NCBI GenBank assembly: GCA_903889815.1
Contig: CAISYX010000055.1
Span: 1-5,814 of the forward strand
Length of the DNA: 5,814 nt
Origin: an uncultured Gammaproteobacteria bacterium
GTDB taxonomy: Bacteria > Pseudomonadota > Gammaproteobacteria > Pseudomonadales > Pseudohongiellaceae
Direction: 5' to 3'
Position 1 is the stretch's first letter, and every line of letters starts with the position of its first letter. The notes below the pieces were generated by a model. The model did not search any database. It was not told where the DNA came from and was given only the letters and a program-made list of their open reading frames with translations. The translations under genes and the position numbers were made by a program. Of the stretch, positions 1-5,814 are shown one piece after another.

Positions 1-203
1 ATCGCCAATGGATCCAGAAGGTAATTGGTCTGACCGTCACATACCTGAATCAGCCCAAGTCGCGGGTGAAACGTATCAACCCGGATGAACTCAGTATCCA
101 GTGCGAGGACGCTGCAGTATTGCCACCGCTCACACAGCTCAGCCAGAGTATTGTTGTCTGTGACAAGAACGTATTCAGTGAGTGCTCCAGAGAGTGTCAT
201 CAT
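1..203 (-). CDS. rnd: Ribonuclease D, N-terminal part, cut by the left window edge
   Basis: RNase D is a 3'-to-5' exoribonuclease of the DEDD superfamily that trims tRNA precursors and other stable RNAs in the cytoplasm. About 67 N-terminal residues are visible. The segment LALDTEF (residues 33-39) is the Exo I motif, in which D36 and E38 would be the first two metal ligands. It is followed by the family-typical RLGLIQVCDG (48-57) and YLLDPL (61-66). The remaining exonuclease motifs and the HRDC domains would lie beyond the window. Two adjacent ATG codons (201-203 and 198-200) could start it. The first overlaps the recR stop by four bases, which suggests translational coupling. No strong Shine-Dalgarno sequence is seen in the end of recR. 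Identification rests on recognising the motif block, and I consider it firm; the exact start is less certain. Confidence 0.9.
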   Translation of the reverse strand, partial: MMTLSGALTEYVLVTDNNTLAELCERWQYCSVLALDTEFIRVDTFHPRLGLIQVCDGQTNYLLDPLA

Positions 204-805
204 GGCGCACGCACAACCAGCCTGCCCTTGAACGCGTGGTTCAACGTACTGCCATCAACGAACTCGAGCTCCCCGCCAACAGGCACACCGTGCGCAATTC
301 TACTGATGACAAGCTGGAATGATTTTATCTGCTCTGCAATGTAATAAGCGGTTGCCTCGCCTTCTACAGTGGGGTTGCAAGCCAGAATTACTTCAATAAT
401 CTGCTTGTCGGTCAAACGTGCAATCAAGTCCGGCAAGCCAAGTTGTTCAGGACCAATGCCATCAATGGGCGACAGATGCCCCATCAGCACGAAATATTGC
501 CCTTTGTAGCTCCCCATTTGTTCAATTGCGTGCACATCTGCAGGCGACTCCACGATACACAGCAGACTGCCATTGCGCGACGGATCACGACAAATGCGGC
601 ACTCAGGCTCTTCTGTCAACGTACGGCAACAGCTGCAATGTCCCACTTTGCTCAACGCCTCATCCAATGCGGCAGTCAGCTGTCGACCGCCCTGGCGGTT
701 TCTTTCCAGCAGATAGAAAGCCATCCGTTGTGCCGACTTCGGCCCGACGCCCGGCAAGCATCGGAAAGCCTCTACCAATTCTTCTATCAAGGGACTTGAG
801 AACAT
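200..805 (-). CDS. recR: Recombination mediator protein RecR
   Basis: RecR acts with RecF and RecO to load RecA on SSB-coated single-stranded DNA during gap repair. The 201-residue product has the usual family length and all expected parts. An N-terminal helix-hairpin-helix region contains LPGVGPKSAQRMAF (17-30). A four-cysteine zinc finger uses C57, C60, C69 and C72. A Toprim domain begins near VESPADVHAIEQ (85-96) and includes the acidic E86, GHLSPIDGIGP (109-119) and NPTVEGEAT (144-152). The C-terminal RIAHGVPVGGELE (169-181) is a hallmark of the family. The ATG start lies 23 bases after the ybaB stop, with only a weak GAG ribosome-binding element before it. The stop overlaps the rnd start. 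The order dnaX-ybaB-recR is widely conserved in bacteria, which supports the call. Confidence 0.98.
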   Translation of the reverse strand: MFSSPLIEELVEAFRCLPGVGPKSAQRMAFYLLERNRQGGRQLTAALDEALSKVGHCSCCRTLTEEPECRICRDPSRNGSLLCIVESPADVHAIEQMGSYKGQYFVLMGHLSPIDGIGPEQLGLPDLIARLTDKQIIEVILACNPTVEGEATAYYIAEQIKSFQLVISRIAHGVPVGGELEFVDGSTLNHAFKGRLVVRAP

Positions 806-828
806 GTAACTTACTCAGATAATCAGTG

Positions 829-1149
829 TCAGAAAGGAAACTTGAAACCGTCAGGAAGCTTGAGCCCGGAGGCAAGACCCGCCATCGAATCCTGATTGCG
901 CTCTGCCAGCTTCTTGACAGCGTCGTTGAACGCTGCAGCGATGAGGTCTTCAATAACATCCTTGTCCTCGCTCAAAAGACCTGAGTCGAGTTCTACTCTC
1001 TGGACGTCGTGGTGCCCATTCATATGCACTCGCACCAGTCCTGCGCCAGATTCGCCGACAAGCACAAGTTTGGCGGCTTCCCTCTGGGCGTTCTGCATTT
1101 TCTCCTGCATCTGCCGCGCCTGCTTCAGAATCTCATTGAAGTCTGTCAT
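829..1149 (-). CDS. ybaB: YbaB/EbfC family nucleoid-associated DNA-binding protein
   Basis: This gene encodes a 106-residue protein of the YbaB/EbfC family, small homodimeric DNA-binding proteins associated with the nucleoid; their precise role is still debated. The N-terminal helix (MTDFNEILKQARQMQEKMQ) is followed by the conserved GESGAGLVRVHMNG stretch (32-45), an amphipathic region with the family's DLIAAAFNDAVKK helix (68-80), and the typical tail LPDGFKFPF (98-106). The reading frame extends upstream to an earlier ATG at 1212, but I chose 1149 because the family's N-terminus begins exactly there and a purine-rich GAGAAAAGAG ribosome-binding stretch directly precedes it. This start lies inside the last codons of dnaX, giving a 17-base overlap and implying coupling to dnaX translation. 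recR follows after 23 bases. Confidence 0.96.
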   Translation of the reverse strand: MTDFNEILKQARQMQEKMQNAQREAAKLVLVGESGAGLVRVHMNGHHDVQRVELDSGLLSEDKDVIEDLIAAAFNDAVKKLAERNQDSMAGLASGLKLPDGFKFPF

Positions 1150-2902
1150 CTCTTTTCTCGCTGATGAAGTTGATACTTTCTGGTACGACGCCTGCGGAAA
1201 AACGGTCAACAAGTTGCCTTACATTGGGGTCTGCATGGAAGTCAGCAAGCGCTTTTTCAATGCGTTCGTCCATGATTCGCTGTTTGCGCCGGGCGGGAGA
1301 CTCTAGCGTCAATTCACCGATTCGCAAATTGATTTGCCAGTGAGTGCCGAGCACGTCTCTCAAACTTTGGTTGATGCGTTGGCGGTGTTCGTCATTCAGA
1401 AGAGCGCTTTGCTGGACATCAAGCAAAATGGTCAGGTGAGGTTCCTGAATTTCCTCAACAACGCAATTTGCCAAGAGATTGCGGGTAATGCCGGTCAGAT
1501 TCAAGCGCTCAAAAAATGCGTGCCAATTGTCGATTTCGAGCAATGAGAACGCAGAATTTTTGTTTTCTTCAGCACTACCCAAACCTGGAACTTTTGCTTC
1601 TGACTGCGATGAGGCCAAGTGGGTTTCAGCGACATCTGCAAGCAGCGCAGTTTCTTGCAAGGGAGCGGGTGTGGGTGCTGCGCAAATTAGTGATGTGGTA
1701 GAAGAGAGCTCAGTCTTTTTTTTTTCGTCTTCGGCTGGAGTCAGCGCCACCGATGATGGCAGGGCAACAGATGACAAAGTTGGACTCTCGCCCTTGGCTT
1801 CCGCATTGCCTGCCCATTGAACAGGTTTGAATGCCACCATACGCATCAGGATCATCTCGAATGCCATGCGAGTATCTGGGGCCAGCGTCATGTCACGACG
1901 ACCGTTCAGTGCAATCTGATAGTAAAGCTGAACCTCTTCGGCAGTGAGCTTTTGTGCGATTTCCAGCACCTGTTCACGATCACCCAGGCTATTGTCTATT
2001 CCACCGGGTACCATTTGCCCGATTGCAATCCGATGAATCAGGGCCAGCAAATTGTCCAACAATGCAAAGAAATCACCAGAGTGATCTGCCGTGTAGCCGG
2101 CAACCTCCAGCATCTTGATCGCATCGCCAACATGCAGTGCATTCATGATCTGCTGCAGCAAAGCTTGATCAGGAGTACCCAGCAAAGCACTGACATCAGC
2201 TTCATTGATGGAACCACCACAGAAGGAAATGCTCTGGTCCAGCAGGGTCAACGCATCTCGCATGCTGCCTTGCGCGGCTCTGGCAAGTTGCCACAGTGCA
2301 CCTTCAGCAAAAGGGATCTGCTCCGCGATCAACACGGATTGCAAATACTCTACGATTTTCTGAGGGCTTAAATTCTTGAGACTGAACTGCAGGCAGCGCG
2401 ACAGTATGGTGACTGGCAATTTGTGCGGGTCTGTTGTGGCAAGCAAGAACACAACATGGGGTGGTGGTTCTTCAAGAGTCTTGAGCAAGGCATTGAAGCT
2501 GTGCATGGACAACATGTGCACTTCGTCGATCAGATAAACCTTGTAGCGACCTCGCGACGGGGCATACTGAACATTGTCCAGCAGTTCGCGGGTATCCTCC
2601 ACTTTCGTCTTGGAAGCAGCATCCACCTCGATCAAATCAATAAAACGACCTTCTGCAATTTCAATACACGCATCACACTTGCCACACGGTGTGGAAGTAA
2701 CACCGGCTTCACAGTTCAGACATTTTGCAAAGATTCGAGCGATGGTGGTTTTGCCGACGCCGCGAGTGCCGGTAAACAGATATGCATGGTGCAGGCGCTT
2801 GTTGTCGAGAGCGTGAACCAGTGTCTGGAGCACGTGCTCCTGACCGGCCATGTCCTGGAAGGTCTTTGGACGCCACTTGCGCGCTAATACCTGATAAGTC
2901 AT
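1133..2902 (-). CDS. dnaX: DNA polymerase III subunit tau (and gamma by frameshift or slippage)
   Basis: DnaX is the AAA+ motor of the clamp loader. Tau (589 residues; E. coli tau is 643) also ties the loader to the polymerase and the DnaB helicase. Visible elements in order are the Walker A GTRGVGKT (45-52), zinc-binding cysteines C64, C73, C76 and C79, Walker B LIDEVHM (124-130), a sensor 1 region LLATTDPHKLP (153-163), the SRC motif with arginine finger R169, and sensor 2 GSMRDAL (212-218). The collar domain runs to about residue 365. A low-complexity linker rich in A, S, E, P and T (about 366-450) then leads to the tau-only C-terminal domains. The linker contains KKK encoded in a run of ten A residues, a probable frameshift or slippage site producing gamma. 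The ATG has only a modest GGA ribosome-binding element. ffs lies 99 bases upstream and ybaB overlaps the 3' end. Confidence 0.98.
   Translation of the reverse strand: MTYQVLARKWRPKTFQDMAGQEHVLQTLVHALDNKRLHHAYLFTGTRGVGKTTIARIFAKCLNCEAGVTSTPCGKCDACIEIAEGRFIDLIEVDAASKTKVEDTRELLDNVQYAPSRGRYKVYLIDEVHMLSMHSFNALLKTLEEPPPHVVFLLATTDPHKLPVTILSRCLQFSLKNLSPQKIVEYLQSVLIAEQIPFAEGALWQLARAAQGSMRDALTLLDQSISFCGGSINEADVSALLGTPDQALLQQIMNALHVGDAIKMLEVAGYTADHSGDFFALLDNLLALIHRIAIGQMVPGGIDNSLGDREQVLEIAQKLTAEEVQLYYQIALNGRRDMTLAPDTRMAFEMILMRMVAFKPVQWAGNAEAKGESPTLSSVALPSSVALTPAEDEKKKTELSSTTSLICAAPTPAPLQETALLADVAETHLASSQSEAKVPGLGSAEENKNSAFSLLEIDNWHAFFERLNLTGITRNLLANCVVEEIQEPHLTILLDVQQSALLNDEHRQRINQSLRDVLGTHWQINLRIGELTLESPARRKQRIMDERIEKALADFHADPNVRQLVDRFSAGVVPESINFISEKRDDRLQ
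1710..1726 (-). other. dnaX slippery A10 run with immediate -1 stop (gamma subunit production)
   Basis: On the coding strand, codons 393-396 of dnaX read GAA AAA AAA AAG, ten consecutive A residues (1716-1725) followed by G. They contain the heptamer A-AAA-AAG in the same zero frame as the classical E. coli dnaX frameshift site. A shift to the -1 frame reads GAC and then TGA (stop at 1710-1712), so the product would end after one new residue (Asp) at 397 residues, having lost the tau-specific domains. E. coli gamma (431 residues) ends the same way, with one acidic residue and TGA. Insertion of one A in the mRNA gives the same product. Loss of one A leads to a stop after about nine altered codons. 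The site is seen directly; that it is used is inferred. Confidence 0.8.
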
Positions 2903-3001
2903 CGTCGTCCGGTTGGCCGTACTGGCGTGAAGTAATCAATGCTACCGACGGGCAACGGCAAGCAACAAGAGGCGTGGACAAGCTGGGTGTCGATAATTGG
3001 A

Positions 3002-3113
3002 GGTATCTCCTGCCAGCCACACCACGGCACATGAGTCGGCTATTACCGTTGCTCCCTTCCGGGCCTGGCGGGGTTCACAGCTTATCATTGCGAGGGGACC
3101 GGCAAGAGACACC
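3002..3113 (-). ncRNA. ffs: 4.5S RNA, the signal recognition particle RNA
   Basis: 4.5S RNA binds Ffh to form the bacterial signal recognition particle, which targets nascent membrane proteins. The domain IV core CAGGCCCGGAAGGGAGCAA (3067-3049) carries the GGAA tetraloop (3060-3057) closed by three C-G pairs, and the AGCA side of the symmetric internal loop that Ffh recognises. The ends form an uninterrupted 15-pair helix: GGTGTCTC (3113-3106) with GAGATACC (3009-3002), continued by TTGCCGG (3105-3099) with CTGGCAG (3016-3010), counting G-U pairs. An inner helix pairs GCAATGA (3091-3085) with TCAT-G-TGC (3034-3027) with one bulged G. A length near 112 nt fits the gammaproteobacterial type. 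The ends were set from the terminal helix and may be off by a few bases. Location just upstream of dnaX is common in Pseudomonas and relatives. Confidence 0.95.
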
Positions 3114-3154
3114 ATCGAACGTGAATACACCTGTCAGTGCCGTCACAGCGCCGC

Positions 3155-3183
3155 ATTATGGTGAAAGCGCCCTTGTTAATCAA
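3155..3183 (-). promoter_or_regulatory. Probable sigma70 promoter of ffs
   Basis: On the minus strand, TTGATT (3183-3178; 4 of 6 to TTGACA) is separated by exactly 17 bases from CATAAT (3160-3155; 5 of 6 to TATAAT), followed by a GC-rich GCGGCGC start region. Transcription would begin near 3148, leaving a leader of about 35 bases before the mature 4.5S RNA. That fits the known RNase P removal of a short 5' leader in E. coli. The promoter begins 18 bases past the dehydrogenase stop codon. It may also serve dnaX, because no intrinsic terminator is visible between ffs and dnaX. Confidence 0.6.
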
Positions 3184-3200
3184 GCTGGAATCCCCCTCGT

Positions 3201-5096
3201 TCAAGGCAATGCGAAGCTCATGATTCGAGCATCCTGCCCTGCACCTAAGGCTATGGCGATGTATTGCTTGCCATCAATCTGGTAGGACATGGGCGTGCCT
3301 CCTGGAGGAAGTGGCAAATCGATCTCGTGCAGCACCGCACCGTTCTGCTTGTCAAAAGCACGCAATACGTAACGTCCATTGTCTTCCTGTCCGATAATCA
3401 ACAAAGTTCTAGTAAGCAAAGGGCCGGTCCGAGCAGGTGAGCCAACAGGCCCCGGATCCAGGGCGCCGGCAGCGATGATGCGCTCTCGAATGCCCTCGCC
3501 GTGTGGCACCATCCAGAGATGTTCGCCAGTATTGAGATCGATTGCAGTGATACGTCCATACGGTGGCTTTGTCAGGGGCAGGCCAGAAGGACTGGGGGCC
3601 GCAGTATTGCCCCCGCGCAAGTAACGAAAATTGGAATCGGCAGCTTCAGGTGCAACAAGTTGAACGACCATTGGGGCGCTCCCCGAAGGAACATAGAGAA
3701 TTCCTGTCTCGGGGTCAGCGGCAGCTCCTTGCCAGCCTCCTCCTCCGAACCAGCCAGGAAAATTGATTGTGCCACGCAATGAAGGTGGCGTGTATAAAGG
3801 GCCATAGTCAAACGCTTCAATCATCTGCAGCGCTTCATTGCGCAGTTCGGGCGTGAAATCAATCAGGGTATCCAGCGAGATTCCCTGTGGCTCAAAGGGC
3901 GCCGGTCGCGTGGGAAATGGTTGTGTAGCCGACAATACCTCGCCGGGAACAGCGCTTTTCGGTACTTGCCTTTCTTCAATCGGCCAGATCGGCTCACCTG
4001 TCTCGCGATCAAATACAAAGACGAAGCCCTGCTTGGTAGTCTGCGCAACCGCCTTGACAGGGCGTCCATCCACTACGATATCGACAAGATTTGGCGCGGC
4101 AGGCAAGTCGTAGTCCCACACCCCATGATGAACGAATTGATAGTGCCAGACACGCTTGCCAGTTCTGGCGTCGACACAGATCAAACTTTCGGCAAAAAGG
4201 TTGTCGCCCTTGCGATGTCCGCCGTACCAGTCGTTCGTTGGCGTCCCTACCGGGAGATAAAGATAGCCAAGCTCCTCATCTGCACTCATCAAGGTCCAGA
4301 CATTGGTGTTGCCAGTGTACTGCCAGGAATCTTCTTCCCAGGTTTCAACCCCGAACTCGCCGTTCTGCGGGATGGTGTGAAATATCCAGACTTGTTCACC
4401 CGTTTGGGCATCAAATCCGCGAACATGTCCTGGAGGCGCTTCCTTTTGACGCGGCACATCATTGATGGAAGAACCCACTACCACGATATCGCCAACGATC
4501 ATTGGAGCCGAAATCTGGGTGTAGGCACTGCGATCCACATCACGACCGAGCCCCAGTGTCAGATCAATGCGTCCTTGATCTCCAAAGGACGGATCAGGCA
4601 GCCCGGTAGCAGCATCCAGCGACCACAGCCAGGAATCATTGGATGGCATGAAGATTCGCGCATTCACTCCGTCAGTCCAGTAAGAGACTCCGCGATGGTT
4701 GTAGCCAAGATTTGCCGGACGCCCAGCTTCCCAGGAGCGCGTGTCGAACTTCCAGAGTTCTTCGCCATTTGTGCCGTCGATTGCAACGACCCTGCCGAAG
4801 GAGGTGCTGCTGTAAAGGATGCCGTTGATGGCGATTGGTGTGACTTTGAACGCACCGGGCGTTGCCCGAAAGTTCTGGAGGCGCTGATTTTCAAGGACCG
4901 TGTCGTTGTCTGGAGACATCCACGTCCAGGCGCTCTGCAGTTGACCAATGTTGGACGGGGTGATCTGGTCGAAGGGCACATACTTGGTAGACGCAGAGTC
5001 GGCGCCGTAAGAACGCCAGTCATTTGCGTGGAGACTGAACGAACATGCCAAGGAAATTAGCGCCAAGTGTACGCTGAGAAGGGATGAGAGCCGCAT
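3201..5096 (-). CDS. Exported PQQ-dependent dehydrogenase, glucose-dehydrogenase-like quinoprotein
   Basis: This 631-residue protein is predicted to oxidise a sugar or alcohol in the periplasm with pyrroloquinoline quinone as cofactor. A short signal peptide (basic R2, hydrophobic core about 5-20) probably ends at LHA|ND (24/25). The mature protein opens with DWRSYGADSASTKYVPFDQI (26-45), typical of this beta-propeller family. Tryptophan-docking repeats include GEELWKF (111-117), GEQVWIF (233-239), GKRVWHY (313-319), GEPIW (367-371) and GEHLWMV (524-530). The signature VHHGVWDYDLPAAPNLVDI (322-340), with D328 and downstream K355, resembles the active-site block of membrane glucose dehydrogenase. 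There is no CxxCH heme motif, no transmembrane domain, and no vicinal Cys-Cys pair as in PQQ alcohol dehydrogenases. Only C18, inside the signal peptide, and C307 occur. Substrate is unknown. GGGG seven bases before the ATG is a fair ribosome-binding site. Confidence 0.92.
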   Translation of the reverse strand: MRLSSLLSVHLALISLACSFSLHANDWRSYGADSASTKYVPFDQITPSNIGQLQSAWTWMSPDNDTVLENQRLQNFRATPGAFKVTPIAINGILYSSTSFGRVVAIDGTNGEELWKFDTRSWEAGRPANLGYNHRGVSYWTDGVNARIFMPSNDSWLWSLDAATGLPDPSFGDQGRIDLTLGLGRDVDRSAYTQISAPMIVGDIVVVGSSINDVPRQKEAPPGHVRGFDAQTGEQVWIFHTIPQNGEFGVETWEEDSWQYTGNTNVWTLMSADEELGYLYLPVGTPTNDWYGGHRKGDNLFAESLICVDARTGKRVWHYQFVHHGVWDYDLPAAPNLVDIVVDGRPVKAVAQTTKQGFVFVFDRETGEPIWPIEERQVPKSAVPGEVLSATQPFPTRPAPFEPQGISLDTLIDFTPELRNEALQMIEAFDYGPLYTPPSLRGTINFPGWFGGGGWQGAAADPETGILYVPSGSAPMVVQLVAPEAADSNFRYLRGGNTAAPSPSGLPLTKPPYGRITAIDLNTGEHLWMVPHGEGIRERIIAAGALDPGPVGSPARTGPLLTRTLLIIGQEDNGRYVLRAFDKQNGAVLHEIDLPLPPGGTPMSYQIDGKQYIAIALGAGQDARIMSFALP

Positions 5097-5223
5097 CGGT
5101 AGACCCCGAAATCTTTAATTGTTGTGTTCGGGATACTACAGGACGAATGCATGCAGAAAAAGAGAAGTGGAGCTTAGAAGTCAAAGCACATTGCGGAATA
5201 TCATCACGCAGTTTCAAGCAATA

Positions 5224-5314
5224 TGGCGGTGAGAGAGGGATTCGAACCCTCGATACGCTATTAACGTATACACACTTTCCAGGCGTGCTCCTTCAGCCAC
5301 TCGGACACCTCACC
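5224..5314 (-). tRNA. tRNA-Ser(GGA)
   Basis: A 91-base class II tRNA with encoded CCA (5226-5224). The acceptor stem GGTGAGG (5314-5308) pairs with TCTCACC, followed by discriminator G and CCA. The anticodon loop carries GGA (5280-5278), which reads UCC and UCU serine codons. The long variable arm (TATACG...CGTATC) pairs as expected for tRNA-Ser, and the T arm contains GGGTTCGAATCCC. The first half matches the E. coli tRNA-Ser(GGA) sequence as I recall it; differences sit in the variable-arm loop and T stem. It lies between queF and the dehydrogenase gene on the same strand. No clear intrinsic terminator follows it. Confidence 0.98.
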
Positions 5315-5328
5315 GTTTTCTTGGAATT

Positions 5329-5353
5329 CTTCGAAACATCTCTCTATTCGAAG
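5329..5353. repeat. Short inverted repeat in the presumed tRNA-Ser leader
   Basis: CTTCGAA (5329-5335) and TTCGAAG (5347-5353) form a perfect 7-base inverted repeat around an 11-base loop. On the minus strand it falls between the candidate -10 element and the tRNA 5' end and is not followed by a T tract, so it is not an intrinsic terminator. It could be a leader hairpin, or chance. Confidence 0.4.
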
Positions 5354-5362
5354 GCGCGACAC

Positions 5363-5389
5363 TGTATATCAGCAACTATGCAATTACAA
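5363..5389 (-). promoter_or_regulatory. Weak promoter candidate for tRNA-Ser
   Basis: TTGTAA (5389-5384) and TATACA (5368-5363), each 4 of 6 to consensus, are separated by 15 bases, shorter than ideal. The following GTGTCGCGCC is GC-rich, like the discriminator of stable-RNA promoters under stringent control. It begins just past the queF stop codon. The tRNA could instead be transcribed from queF. Confidence 0.3.
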
Positions 5390-5396
5390 GCTTGTG

Positions 5397-5814
5397 CTAC
5401 TGGCGCAGCAGACGGCCTGCAGGAAACTCAAAAAGCGCAAGCGAAGAAGTCCGGACAGGGTTTATCTCGAGCCCGCCTCTCCGCAAAAAATTGATGGTTA
5501 CACTCAATTGTTCAGGCGCGGCACGCTCCATGATGTCCAGATAGATCTGTTCCGCGCAGTCCTCATGAAAACCGTTGTGGCTGCGGTAAGAAATCAGATA
5601 CTTCAGCAGGCCTGCATGGTCCAGAGCAGCACCGCGGTAATTGATGGTTACTGTTCCCCAATCAGGTTGAGTCGTCACCGGACAATTCGATCGGAACAGA
5701 TTGGAATACAAAGATTCCTCCACTATGCCTTCATGAAGGGTCTGGAGCATTGATGCGTCGGGCGAATACGCATCGACAACAACATCGAGCTCATCAAGAC
5801 TTCTGCCGTCGGGC
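5397..5814 (-). CDS. queF: NADPH-dependent 7-cyano-7-deazaguanine reductase QueF, C-terminal half, cut by the right window edge
   Basis: QueF reduces the nitrile preQ0 to the amine preQ1 with NADPH, a late free-base step of queuosine synthesis for tRNA wobble position 34. About 138 C-terminal residues are visible; the frame is open to the window edge, so the internal ATG at 5750 is not the start. The catalytic block SNCPVTTQPDW contains the thioimide-forming cysteine and, seven residues on, the catalytic aspartate. FHEDC supplies the conserved His-Glu pair; the Cys-to-Glu spacing of 40 equals that of E. coli QueF (C190 to E230). The tail RRGGLEINPVRTS is family-typical. The match is to the long two-domain QueF type, whose N-terminal half with the NADPH motif would lie beyond the edge. 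The gene ends with TAG, 82 bases before tRNA-Ser. Confidence 0.95.
   Translation of the reverse strand, partial: PDGRSLDELDVVVDAYSPDASMLQTLHEGIVEESLYSNLFRSNCPVTTQPDWGTVTINYRGAALDHAGLLKYLISYRSHNGFHEDCAEQIYLDIMERAAPEQLSVTINFLRRGGLEINPVRTSSLALFEFPAGRLLRQ

Noticed and set aside
1817..2371. A plus-strand open frame of 184 codons inside dnaX
   Set aside because: It is antisense to the DnaX collar and AAA+ coding region and has no recognisable motif or ribosome-binding context.
3921..5060. A long plus-strand open frame (379 codons) opposite the dehydrogenase gene
   Set aside because: It lies wholly antisense to a convincing PQQ dehydrogenase, and its translation shows no recognisable domain; open antisense frames are common opposite such genes.
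5185..5230. A possible 8-pair stem after tRNA-Ser (CATATTGC with GCAATGTG)
   Set aside because: It would use the tRNA CCA end, has a 23-base loop and no following T tract, so it is not a credible terminator.
5224..5314. The tRNA-Ser gene as an integration site for a mobile element carrying the dehydrogenase
   Set aside because: I found no repeat of the tRNA 3' end on the far side of the dehydrogenase gene and no integrase, so there is no direct support.
5386..5398. The palindrome ACAAGCTTGT just after queF
   Set aside because: A ten-base palindrome without a loop or T tract is neither a terminator nor a recognisable operator, and could occur by chance.
5084..5494. A plus-strand open frame of 136 codons running across the tRNA gene
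   Set aside because: It reads the complement of tRNA-Ser; the GERGIRTLDT-like peptide is a well-known artefact of translating antisense tRNA-Ser.
5489..5651. A 13-base direct repeat, aattgatggttac, at 5489-5501 and 5639-5651
   Set aside because: Both copies lie in queF and encode the same VTIN beta-strand segment; this is explained by coding similarity or chance, not a mobile element.

Overview
The window reads as ordinary chromosome from a gammaproteobacterium with roughly balanced base composition. Evidence for this: a tRNA-Ser(GGA) gene nearly identical to the E. coli type with an encoded CCA end, a QueF of the long enterobacterial/Vibrio type, and the block 4.5S RNA gene - dnaX - ybaB - recR - rnd, which is common in Pseudomonas-like and marine gammaproteobacteria. 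The genus cannot be fixed from this sequence alone. Every gene I can support lies on the minus strand, so the window is read from its right end to its left end.

Right end (5814 to 5224): the C-terminal half of queF, a queuosine-pathway enzyme cut by the window edge, followed by a tRNA-Ser(GGA) gene. An 82-base gap between them holds a weak promoter candidate and a short inverted repeat in the presumed tRNA leader.

Middle (5096 to 3201): one gene for an exported PQQ-dependent, glucose-dehydrogenase-like quinoprotein. It has no cytochrome domain and no membrane domain, and no PQQ-synthesis or electron-acceptor gene is beside it. It is the only gene here that looks like accessory metabolism.

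Left half (3183 to 1): a good sigma70-type promoter, then the 4.5S signal recognition particle RNA gene (ffs), then a tightly packed replication/repair operon. dnaX encodes the clamp-loader tau subunit, ybaB a nucleoid-associated protein, recR the recombination mediator, and rnd (5' end only) RNase D. ybaB starts inside the end of dnaX, and rnd starts inside the recR stop codon, so translation is probably coupled along the operon.

The most interesting signal is inside dnaX. A run of ten A residues on the coding strand contains the A-AAA-AAG slippery heptamer in the correct frame, and the -1 frame stops one codon later. This should give a short gamma subunit of about 397 residues beside the 589-residue tau. 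I see no stimulatory Shine-Dalgarno-like element and no nearby hairpin, so polymerase slippage on the A10 run is a serious alternative to ribosomal frameshifting. I found no mobile element, CRISPR array, phage gene or unknown multi-gene system.
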